Source of the DNA: Lentimicrobiaceae bacterium
Lineage (GTDB): Bacteria; Bacteroidota; Bacteroidia; Bacteroidales; WCHB1-69
NCBI GenBank assembly: GCA_009787675.1
Contig: WQSU01000182.1
Span: 1-5,311 of the forward strand
DNA: 5,311 bases
Direction of reading: 5' to 3'
Every line of letters starts with the position of its first letter. Position 1 is the stretch's first letter. Position numbers and translations under genes: made by a program. Shown here piece after piece: positions 1 to 5,311 of the stretch. The notes under the pieces were generated by a model that saw only the letters and a list, made by a program, of their open reading frames with translations, searched no databases and was not told where the DNA came from.

Positions 1-153
1 AGGATAGTTCTTTCCTGCGACTTTTACACCGGCATAAGGGAAAAACAGAATATTTTTCTTTTCGTTTTTCAGAAATTCAAGGATTAAAGGCATGCACCAA
101 CCCAAGTAAGACTCTTTGTAATTAGTTGAGTTGCTTAATAATAATAATTTCAT
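1..153 (-). CDS. pepE: Dipeptidase E (alpha-aspartyl dipeptidase), N-terminal part, runs off left edge
   Basis: The minus strand is open from an ATG at 153-151 to the window edge, giving the first 51 residues. They begin MKLLLLSNSTN, contain YLGWC, and continue to the stretch FFPYAGV near residues 37-43. This matches the start of the peptidase S51 family as I remember it (E. coli PepE starts MELLLLSNST and has a FIPFAGV stretch at the same distance). PepE is a cytoplasmic serine peptidase that cleaves N-terminal Asp-X dipeptides. Its catalytic Ser and His lie beyond the window, so activity cannot be judged. The full protein should be about 230 residues. No Shine-Dalgarno is visible, as is usual in Bacteroidota. 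The gene is divergent from the tRNA pair, with 84 bp between them. Family assignment is fairly firm despite the short length. Confidence 0.85.
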   Translation of the reverse strand, partial: MKLLLLSNSTNYKESYLGWCMPLILEFLKNEKKNILFFPYAGVKVAGKNYP

Positions 154-196
154 AATAAAAAATTTTAGAATGTGCGCGAAGATAGAGAAAAAAGTT

Positions 197-204
197 TATT
201 TTTG
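197..204 (+). promoter_or_regulatory. Bacteroidota-type -7 element for the tRNA-Leu/tRNA-Gly transcript
   Basis: TATTTTTG is an exact match to the Bacteroidota -7 consensus TAnnTTTG. It lies 33 bp before the tRNA-Leu 5' end, which places transcription start around 211. A proper -33 TTG is not obvious: only TGTG at 171-174 lies at about the right distance. The tRNA-Leu to tRNA-Gly gap is just 29 bp, so one transcript for both is likely. Confidence 0.55.
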
Positions 205-237
205 CTGCCTCAAAATGAGAAACGTTCTTTGAAACAA

Positions 238-322
238 GCCTTGGTGGTGGAATTGGTAGACACGCAGGACTTAAAATCCTGTGACCATTGCGGTCGTGCG
301 GGTTCAAGTCCCGCCCGAGGTA
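238..322 (+). tRNA. tRNA-Leu (anticodon UAA)
   Basis: A complete class II tRNA of 85 nt. The acceptor 5' strand GCCTTGG (238-244) pairs with CCGAGGT (315-321) with two G-U wobbles. The anticodon stem CAGGA/TCCTG (265-269 and 277-281) holds the loop CTTAAAA with anticodon TAA at 272-274. A long variable arm has a GACC/GGTC stem, and the T arm is GCGGG-TTCAAGT-CCCGC (303-314 region). The long variable arm fits leucine. A322 is the discriminator base and CCA is not encoded, so it must be added after transcription. It reads UUA and probably UUG codons. Confidence 0.97.
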
Positions 323-351
323 CGAAACTTACATCAAGGTGTAAATAACAT

Positions 352-427
<76 letters not shown>

Positions 428-431
428 AAAA

Positions 432-456
432 GAGAGTCATTTTGGCTCTCTTTTTT
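432..456 (+). terminator. Rho-independent terminator of the tRNA transcript
   Basis: The stem GAGAGTC (432-438) pairs with GGCTCTC (444-450), seven pairs with one U-G, around the loop ATTTT. Six T residues follow. An upstream A-run can extend the stem by pairing with the T-tract. It sits five bases after the CCA of tRNA-Gly, so it ends the tRNA-Leu/tRNA-Gly transcript. An identical copy lies at 2099-2123. Confidence 0.9.
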
Positions 457-474
457 GTTTTAAATCAATGAGTT

Positions 475-507
475 ATCCCTGTATGCTAAAACCGTGCAGG
501 GATTTTT
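475..507 (+). terminator. Second hairpin with T-tract, backup terminator
   Basis: ATCCCTGTATG (475-485) pairs with CGTGCAGGGAT (493-503), eleven pairs including two U-G, around the loop CTAAAAC. It is followed by TTTTT (503-507). It lies 18 bp after the first terminator's T-tract, and its stem is unchanged in copy B at 2142-2174. It could be a tandem terminator or a structured part of the attachment region. Confidence 0.55.
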
Positions 508-572
508 GATTTTGAGGGTAGGGGAGGAGAAATGGCAAATTTTTGGGGGAAATGGGGTGGTTTTTGGCATTT

Positions 573-596
573 TGTTACACATAATGTTACACATAA
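573..596 (+). repeat. Tandem 12-bp direct repeat, TGTTACACATAA twice
   Basis: TGTTACACATAA occurs at 573-584 and again at 585-596, perfectly and without a spacer. It lies 39 bp before the integrase-fragment ATG and 46 bp inside copy A of the long repeat. Eleven of the twelve bases recur at 1923-1933 by the other repeat. Directly repeated short sites next to an Arm-domain integrase are what arm-type integrase binding sites look like. The function is inferred. Confidence 0.7.
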
Positions 597-634
597 AATT
601 ATGTAAAAACTGTCTGCACAATTCATTTAAAGTT

Positions 635-925
635 ATGAATGTTAAAGCAGTACAGAAAAAAGAAATCGTTTACAAAAACGGTCATTCACCATTGTTTCTC
701 CGATTTACACATGAAAGGCGAAACAAATTTATTACTTTGGGAGTATCCGTTCTCCCCGAGCATTGGGACAATGAGAGCCAAACAGCAAAGCCCAATTGCC
801 CCGACTACAGCGTAATTAACAAACTAATTAAGGACAAGCAGAACGTTTATTGGTGAGGAAAAGCAGCCGCGAAAGGGAGTAAAGAAGCGATTATGGCACT
901 TGCAGAAGCAAAGAAATACAAGTAA
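635..925 (+). pseudogene. Tyrosine recombinase (integrase) remnant: N-terminal Arm DNA-binding domain only
   Basis: From the ATG at 635, 73 residues run to a TGA at 854-856. They begin MNVKAVQKKEIVYKNGHSPL and continue with LRFTHERRNKFITLGVSV, PEHWD, and YSVINKLIKDKQN. This is the pattern of the Arm DNA-binding domain at the start of Bacteroidota tyrosine recombinases, which binds arm sites of the attachment region. Whole enzymes have around 400 residues with core-binding and catalytic (R-H-R-Y) domains; none of that is present. After the TGA the same frame stays open for 22 more codons (GKAAAKGSKEAIMALAEAKK and onward) to a TAA at 923-925. That tail does not look like integrase and may come from another gene joined by deletion. 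The frame is open upstream to a GTG at 494, but that stretch lies in the repeat and does not look coding, so I start at 635. Its position beside an intact tRNA-Gly fits an integrase at the attL end. Confidence 0.75.
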
Positions 926-1017
926 GTGCTAAGACACAAAAGAATAAATAGGTAATGTTAATATTTAATAACTTTTGGCGAGGACGTAAAATTAGTAGCA
1001 TTTTGTCCGTTTGGCAG

Positions 1018-1044
1018 GAAAGGGGAGCGGTAGGCTTCTCTTTC
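1018..1044 (+). other. Hairpin between the integrase remnant and the next promoter
   Basis: GAAAGGGGAG (1018-1027) can pair with CTTCTCTTTC (1035-1044), ten pairs including two G-U, with a seven-base loop. Only a poor T-tail follows (TTGTTC), so a terminator for the region upstream is possible but weak. It abuts the -33 element at 1045. Nothing else is recognisable between 926 and 1044. Confidence 0.3.
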
Positions 1045-1074
1045 TTGTTCAAAAAAATATTTGTTTTATTTTTG
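1045..1074 (+). promoter_or_regulatory. Bacteroidota-type promoter for the small ORF at 1098
   Basis: TTG at 1045-1047 and TATTTTTG at 1067-1074 are separated by 19 bp, within the 17-23 bp described for Bacteroidota TTG / TAnnTTTG promoters. Transcription would start near 1080, leaving a leader of about 18 nt before the ATG at 1098. It is the best-formed promoter in the window and points at a gene that is now truncated. Confidence 0.6.
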
Positions 1075-1097
1075 CCGCAACTTAAATAAAATAGGCT

Positions 1098-1190
1098 ATG
1101 TATATACAACCCTACACAGTAAGTATTCCCCCAATGGATTATGAATTATTAAAAAATCTATCGGAATTTTTACTTTACCAACTCCTTTAA
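1098..1190 (+). pseudogene. Truncated small ORF, N-terminus of an unknown small Bacteroidota protein
   Basis: An ATG at 1098 follows a well-formed promoter and opens a 30-codon frame starting MYIQPYTVSIPPMDYELLKN. The opening (Tyr-Thr-Val-Ser-Ile-Pro, then Asp followed by Leu-Leu) resembles the start of small conserved Bacteroidota proteins of around 70-80 residues, some found in toxin-antitoxin pairs; I recall this only as a general pattern. The reading frame stops at 1188-1190, and its last six or seven codons overlap the 3' end of hepT on the other strand. The simplest reading is that the body of the gene was lost when the hepT/mntA segment joined here, so the last codons are not native. 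It may instead be a genuine very short ORF. Function unknown. Confidence 0.45.
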
Positions 1191-1526
1191 TTGTGTTTCA
1201 AGTTTCGGTAACCCATTGTGTACAATTTGCCATACTTCTTCGGCATCAACTCCGAAATAATTGTGTGCCAAAATATTTCTGAAGCCTTTTATTTTAAACC
1301 AATTTATTTCATTTTCAGTAGCTTCTATCAATTCGCTAGATAGTTTTTCTACCATTTCGCCTATGATTATAAAGTTCATTAAACTTGCATCAAACGCTTG
1401 TGAATCATTATATAAATCATCGGCAGAATTAAAAGGCGTACAATATTGCTTAATTTTTGCAATAGCATCAAGCATATTTAATAGACAAAAATAATCCGTT
1501 CTGCTTAGATTATACATATATGGCAT
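1170..1526 (-). CDS. hepT: HepT-like HEPN-domain RNase toxin (DUF86)
   Basis: A 118-residue protein of the usual HepT length. The HEPN signature R-x4-H-x-Y is intact as RNILAHNY (R83, H88, Y90), and the helix beginning MLDAIAKIKQY and the segment FIIIGEMVEKLS fit the family. HepT proteins are dimeric, metal-independent RNases that act on RNA such as tRNA in the cytoplasm. In studied pairs the partner MNT nucleotidyltransferase silences the toxin by attaching AMP to the Tyr of this motif (type VII toxin-antitoxin). The gene follows mntA and overlaps it by 17 bp, so the two are translationally coupled. An in-frame ATG at 1517-1515 is an alternative start (8-bp overlap, 115 residues); neither has a clear Shine-Dalgarno. 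The module is complete and looks active, in contrast to the decayed genes around it. Confidence 0.9.
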   Translation of the reverse strand: MPYMYNLSRTDYFCLLNMLDAIAKIKQYCTPFNSADDLYNDSQAFDASLMNFIIIGEMVEKLSSELIEATENEINWFKIKGFRNILAHNYFGVDAEEVWQIVHNGLPKLETQLKELVK

Positions 1527-1809
1527 CTGTTAAAATGTGTTGAAGAAAAATAGGCTTAATGTATTTTTCTCTGCAAACATCAACTTGTAAATTAAAAGCC
1601 GAGCCTATCTCTGCTTTCAAAAAATCCTTTTTATCCGATAGGTTAGGCGTATTGTCTTCAAATTCAACTATCAAATCTAAATCACTTTTCGTTGTTTGTT
1701 CATTACGAGCATACGAGCCAAAAATACCTAACTTGGTCAGATTATATTTTTGACTGATAACTTGCTTATTTGAAGCCAAATAGTTTAAGATTTGAGTTTG
1801 GTCTATCAT
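1510..1809 (-). CDS. mntA: MntA-like minimal nucleotidyltransferase antitoxin
   Basis: A 99-residue MNT-fold nucleotidyltransferase. The signature G-S-x10-D-x-D is intact: GIFGSYARNEQ is followed by SDLDLIVEF (G31, S32, D43, D45). A third acidic residue fits D77 in LQVDVC. In HEPN-MNT pairs this enzyme uses ATP to AMPylate the HEPN toxin near its active site. The first gene of a two-gene operon, it ends inside the start of hepT. The frame can be extended to a TTG at 1833, but the ATG at 1809 gives the usual family length and a normal start (MIDQTQILNYL), so I prefer it. TATAAT lies four bases before the ATG, too close to serve as its promoter. No clear TAnnTTTG element was found upstream. Confidence 0.9.
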   Translation of the reverse strand: MIDQTQILNYLASNKQVISQKYNLTKLGIFGSYARNEQTTKSDLDLIVEFEDNTPNLSDKKDFLKAEIGSAFNLQVDVCREKYIKPIFLQHILTDAIYV

Positions 1810-1922
1810 TGTATTATACGCTTTCAAATTCAAGGGCGAAAATATATTTTTTTCATCTAAGACATATTATTATAAATCAACAAATTAAATTATTTATTAA
1901 CCGCAGACAGTTTGAACATAAA

Positions 1923-1941
1923 TGTTACACATAGTGTGTTA
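1923..1941 (+). repeat. Right-end TGTTACACATA unit with an imperfect inverted repeat
   Basis: TGTTACACATA at 1923-1933 repeats the left-end unit (573-596) in the same orientation. A partial second unit, TGTTAC, follows at 1936-1941. The core GTTACACA-TAG-TGTGTTAC is also a near-perfect inverted repeat with one mismatched pair. It lies 47 bp before copy B of the long repeat, mirroring the left end. The likely role is an arm-type integrase site. The rest of 1810-1988 is AT-rich and shows no gene. Confidence 0.55.
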
Positions 1942-1986
1942 CCTAATTCCAAAATCTGCATTTTTCTTCAAATTAACAATTCGTAA

Positions 1987-2094
<108 letters not shown>

Positions 2095-2098
2095 AAAA

Positions 2099-2123
2099 GA
2101 GAGTCATTTTGGCTCTCTTTTTT
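2099..2123 (+). terminator. Terminator, duplicate of the tRNA terminator
   Basis: Identical to the hairpin and T-tract at 432-456 (stem 2099-2105 with 2111-2117, then six T). It follows the disrupted tRNA copy and insulates the end of the convergent redox gene from plus-strand transcription leaving the element. Confidence 0.8.
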
Positions 2124-2141
2124 GTTTTAACTCAATGAGTT

Positions 2142-2174
2142 ATCCCTGTATGCTAAAACCGTGCAGGGATTTTT
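2142..2174 (+). terminator. Second hairpin with T-tract, duplicate
   Basis: The stem 2142-2152 with 2160-2170 and its T-tract match 475-507 base for base. As with its twin, a backup terminator or part of the attachment region. Confidence 0.5.
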
Positions 2175-2241
2175 GGTTTTAGGGGTAGGGGAGTATTTTA
2201 AATGATTCTTGGAGTAATGAAAAAAATGTGAAATACTTTTT

Positions 2242-5200
2242 CTAATTCCAAATTAAAAACTCATGCCGCCTCTCCCCACAGCACCCCACTTGCAACAACG
2301 CGATCATTTCCAAGAAAATATCTTGATAATGCTGAGAGGTTTTCACCCCAAAGGCTCGCATTAGTTCTGTATAGAATTGATAATCATTCCATTCGAATGG
2401 GCACGGGCGCACCGCATCGAAAGGTTGTGCTACTTTAAAGGAGGAGGTAAAGCTGCCTCCCAATTCTAAGGCGAAATTCATCGGCAGGATCAAATCAGCC
2501 AATGCGGTGGTTTCGTTTTCAAAAATAGATTGCACGCAAACAAAATCGGCTTCTTTAATATACTCTTTTGTAAATGGGTTGTTTTCAACAATGTTCTCTC
2601 CAAAAATGAAGACATTTTTTGCAGTTTTGTTTTTCAGCAGAGTTCCGGGGCAAACAGGTTCAATGGGCAAATCTTCCACCTTCCAAGTTTGCTTAACGAG
2701 CTCTAAATAATCGCTTTCCCATTTTCTAAATCCAGGACCATATTCATGGTGAATGCCCATGTCGTATAGCCCTTGCGTATTACAATCGGGTTTGAGCAAC
2801 ATTAAGCCGCAGAATGTTTTACCCTGTTTTTCAGTTAACAGCATCAAGTTTTTTAGCTCGCAAAAAGTTTTTTCATCGCCGCTTTTTTCCGAAAAAATAA
2901 ATATGGATTCTGGTGTTTCTAAAATTTCATTCACAAACTGCGCCACCGTTTCATCGGAAATATGGGCATGCTGCAGTAAATCATCATATTGCAAGGATAA
3001 GATATGATTTTTGTAGGCATCGAAAAATTGCGCTAATCCCTCCACAAAAATCCCTTTTTCTAAATTGTTTTTTAAAATATAATGATTAACAGCCGTAACA
3101 AAAGCGTGATAATCATTAATTTGTAGCAAATTATCTACACGATGCGATAAAGAAGAGCTTGTTGCTGTAGTAATCAAAGTAACAGGAGTATGCTGCTCTG
3201 TTCGTGAGTTTTGTACCAAATGACTGATCACAGGATGTTCTTTTGCCAAATCTGTGCCCACAATATAAATACGTTTAGCGCCATACAACTCTCCAAGCGG
3301 CAAATTATCATTCTTATTTACATTGAAAACCATGCTTTTATGTTGCATAAAATAGGATGAACCAATGGCGTTGGTTTTCAAACACGTTCGCGCAAGTTTC
3401 TGAATCAAATACATGGATTCGTTGGTGAGCTGCGGGGAGACGAGGATGGAGGTGAGGGGTGAGGAATGAGAGGTGTTATTTTGGATGATTTCTATGGCTT
3501 GCTTTGTGGTAATGGGCTTTAGCTCTCCATTCCTTTCCCTTAGAAGCGGGTGGGTGATTCGGTCTTTTCTGTTAAAAATTTCGTATTCGAATTTTATCTC
3601 TCTGTTGATTATTCCAAATTGATTTACAAAGCCGTAGCGAGATTTTGCACCGTAAATATTTCCTTTGTATTCCAATAAATCAACTTCAAAGCCCTCTGAT
3701 CCGAATGGGTCAATGGCGGGGAGTTTCTGATAGGGGAGTGGCAAAATTTTGTGGTTGAAGTTCTCGTACAACGCGCCCGTGGGGCAAGTATCCACGCATA
3801 GTCCGCAGGCGTCGCAGCGGCTCTCCTCCAAATTGCCCTCCAAGTTGGGCGCAATGTAGGTTTGTGAGCCTCTTTTAAAAAATGCCCATGCTTTGTTGCC
3901 GGAGTACTCATGGCAAACGCGCACACATCTGCCGCACAAAATACATTTGTTATTATCTAATTCTATTTTAGAATGTTGAAAGTTAACTTCGAACTTCTGA
4001 AATTTACCTTTGAATCTGCTTTGGTCAACGCCGTAGTCAGCGCAATATTTTTGCAATAAGCAATCGTAAAATGCTGAACATCCGCACTCTAAGCAGCGGT
4101 TAGCTTCCTGTTTTGCCAAATGGTCTTCTTGATATCCCAATTCTACTTCTTTGAAGTTATGACGTTCATTTTCAGGTAATACAGGCATTTCATAGCGGGC
4201 ACAGGCTGCAAAGCGATTTTCGTAGTTTTCTGCAATCTGTTTTTCAAAATTATCTTTGGTGGAAACAAACACTTTTTGCGGTTCTTCTATTTTATTATAT
4301 ATAAATAATTCAATATGTTTAGCGGCAGCTTTTCCTCCGGCAATGGCTTCAATGATGTTGGTGGGACCCGTAACGGCATCTCCCGCAGCAAATATTTTAG
4401 GGATATTCATCTGCATGGTGGTTTCGTTGGCATCCAGCGTTTTCCACTTATTGAGCTGTAGTTCTTGGGGTTGGAAGTATTGGTTGATATGATTAAGTAC
4501 ATCATACTGAATTTTCTGTCCTGTTGCCGGCAGCACCAAATCGCAAGGCAGATCAAACTCGCTGCCCTCAATGGGAACGATGTTGGAGCGGCGCGATCCG
4601 GGCGTTTTCTCGGCTTTCATTTTAATGCACTTTAAGCCTGTAAGTATTCCATTTTCATTGTAATACACATCTACAGGAGCAGCCAGGAAGATGTATTCCA
4701 CACCCTCCACTTTCGATTCATGAATTTCGATGGGGTTGGCGGGCATATCGGCTTCGGTTCTGCGATACAGCACAATTACCTCCTCGCTGCCGCAGCGGCG
4801 TGCAGAACGGCAGCAGTCCATAGCGGTGTTGCCGCCACCCACTACCACCACGCGTTTGCCTGTCAGATTGGTATCGTTGTTGGTTTCGGCGTTGCGTTTC
4901 AAAAAATCGATACCGGAAACCAGATTTGGTGCAGGTTTTTCACCAACGCCCAACAAATCACCGTTTTGTGCACCAATGGCAAGAAATAGAGCATCATAGT
5001 TTATGTCCAAATCGGCAATTTGCACATTTTCGCCGATAGATTTATGGGTGAAAATGTTGACGCCCAAGTTAGTAATGTTCTCAATTTCTTGATCCAGCAC
5101 GGCATTTGGCAAGCGATATTCGGGGATTCCGTAGCGAAGCCATCCACCGGCACTTGTTGCGCGTTCGTAAATATCTGCTTGAAATCCTTCTATTTGCAAA

Positions 5201-5311
5201 TAGTAGGCGGCGGTTAATCCTGCGGGACCACCTCCAATAATGGCAACTTTCTTCCCGTTCAGCGGTTTTGTTGGGGGTATAAATTTAGAGAAATCGGCTC
5301 GTTTTGCATCA
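2242..5311 (-). CDS. GltD-like FAD/NAD(P) oxidoreductase fused to ferredoxin and NuoG/FDH-like domains, N-terminus beyond window
   Basis: The frame is open through the right edge, with 1022 residues visible; numbering here starts at the edge. An ATG-less start near 5199 is only an internal TTG, since a perfect FAD motif (IIGGGPAG, about 24-31) lies before it. Domains in order: FAD motif; NAD(P) motif GGGNTAMD at about 158-165, followed by LYRRTEADMPA, which suggests NADPH; FAAGDAVTGPT at about 307-317, as in GltD; a CLECGC cluster at 406-417; two 4Fe-4S ferredoxin motifs (CILCGRCVRVC at 456-466, CDACGLCVDTCP at 499-510); then a region resembling NuoG and formate dehydrogenase alpha, starting near DRITHPLLR. 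It probably passes electrons between NAD(P)H and Fe-S partners in the cytoplasm. In that last region the usual CxxCxxxC motif reads DPFGSEGF and the active-site stretch is not conserved, so catalysis at molybdenum is unlikely. Related fusions carry further Fe-S motifs N-terminally, probably beyond the edge. The stop is TAG at 2244-2242. Confidence 0.85.
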   Translation of the reverse strand, partial: DAKRADFSKFIPPTKPLNGKKVAIIGGGPAGLTAAYYLQIEGFQADIYERATSAGGWLRYGIPEYRLPNAVLDQEIENITNLGVNIFTHKSIGENVQIADLDINYDALFLAIGAQNGDLLGVGEKPAPNLVSGIDFLKRNAETNNDTNLTGKRVVVVGGGNTAMDCCRSARRCGSEEVIVLYRRTEADMPANPIEIHESKVEGVEYIFLAAPVDVYYNENGILTGLKCIKMKAEKTPGSRRSNIVPIEGSEFDLPCDLVLPATGQKIQYDVLNHINQYFQPQELQLNKWKTLDANETTMQMNIPKIFAAGDAVTGPTNIIEAIAGGKAAAKHIELFIYNKIEEPQKVFVSTKDNFEKQIAENYENRFAACARYEMPVLPENERHNFKEVELGYQEDHLAKQEANRCLECGCSAFYDCLLQKYCADYGVDQSRFKGKFQKFEVNFQHSKIELDNNKCILCGRCVRVCHEYSGNKAWAFFKRGSQTYIAPNLEGNLEESRCDACGLCVDTCPTGALYENFNHKILPLPYQKLPAIDPFGSEGFEVDLLEYKGNIYGAKSRYGFVNQFGIINREIKFEYEIFNRKDRITHPLLRERNGELKPITTKQAIEIIQNNTSHSSPLTSILVSPQLTNESMYLIQKLARTCLKTNAIGSSYFMQHKSMVFNVNKNDNLPLGELYGAKRIYIVGTDLAKEHPVISHLVQNSRTEQHTPVTLITTATSSSLSHRVDNLLQINDYHAFVTAVNHYILKNNLEKGIFVEGLAQFFDAYKNHILSLQYDDLLQHAHISDETVAQFVNEILETPESIFIFSEKSGDEKTFCELKNLMLLTEKQGKTFCGLMLLKPDCNTQGLYDMGIHHEYGPGFRKWESDYLELVKQTWKVEDLPIEPVCPGTLLKNKTAKNVFIFGENIVENNPFTKEYIKEADFVCVQSIFENETTALADLILPMNFALELGGSFTSSFKVAQPFDAVRPCPFEWNDYQFYTELMRAFGVKTSQHYQDIFLEMIALLQVGCCGERRHEFLIWN

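Noticed and set aside
122..307. A 61-residue minus-strand frame across the tRNA-Leu gene
   Set aside because: It runs through the tRNA and the divergent promoter region; the real minus-strand gene here is pepE in another frame, starting at 153.
516..567. G-rich stretch as a G-quadruplex
   Set aside because: It has four runs of three or more G, but one gap is about 20 bases, too long for a standard quadruplex; treated as the divergent edge of the repeat.
573..596. CRISPR-like array
   Set aside because: There are only two 12-bp units with no spacer and no cas genes.
494..634. Upstream extension of the integrase-fragment frame from a GTG at 494
   Set aside because: It lies in the terminator hairpin and direct repeat, has no protein-like pattern, and the Arm domain begins normally at the ATG at 635.
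891..1109. A 72-residue minus-strand frame
   Set aside because: Its composition does not look like a protein family, and it runs antisense to the integrase tail, hairpin and promoter.
3624..3926. A 100-residue minus-strand frame inside the redox gene
   Set aside because: It is a shadow of the ferredoxin region in another frame, with low-complexity Ala/Arg/Thr composition; the main frame there has intact Cys motifs.
4720..4999. Two overlapping 89-residue plus-strand frames
   Set aside because: They are antisense shadows of the GltD-like NAD(P) domain and have no recognisable motifs of their own.

Overview
The window looks like a chromosomal segment of an AT-rich member of the Bacteroidota. 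The signs are two TATTTTTG elements matching the Bacteroidota -7 consensus TAnnTTTG, almost no Shine-Dalgarno sequences, an Arm-domain integrase fragment of the type common in that phylum, and an unusual GltD/NuoG-like redox fusion. Genus cannot be judged from the sequence.

Left part (1-460): the first 51 codons of pepE (dipeptidase E) run off the left edge on the minus strand. Divergent to it is a tRNA-Leu(UAA) / tRNA-Gly(GCC) pair on the plus strand, ending in a strong Rho-independent terminator and a second hairpin with a T-tract.

Middle part (about 354-2193): the tRNA-Gly and the roughly 100 bp downstream of it are repeated 1.67 kb away in direct orientation. The second tRNA copy is broken by a hairpin insertion and a changed 5' end. 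The roughly 1.46 kb between the repeats reads as a small, decayed integrative element. It holds an N-terminal (Arm domain) remnant of a tyrosine recombinase next to the intact tRNA, TGTTACACATA repeats about 47 bp inside both ends, a truncated small ORF with a well-formed promoter, and a HepT/MntA (HEPN-MNT) toxin-antitoxin pair as cargo on the minus strand.

Right part (2242-5311): one large minus-strand gene, open at the right edge. It encodes a GltD-like FAD/NAD(P) oxidoreductase fused to Fe-S domains and a NuoG/formate-dehydrogenase-like C-terminal region. The extra 4Fe-4S motif and the usual active-site motif of that C-terminal region appear to be lost. It converges on the tRNA-Gly repeat.

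Together this is a housekeeping backbone (pepE, tRNAs, redox gene) interrupted at a tRNA-Gly locus by a probably non-autonomous element. The toxin-antitoxin pair may be what keeps the element in place (inference).
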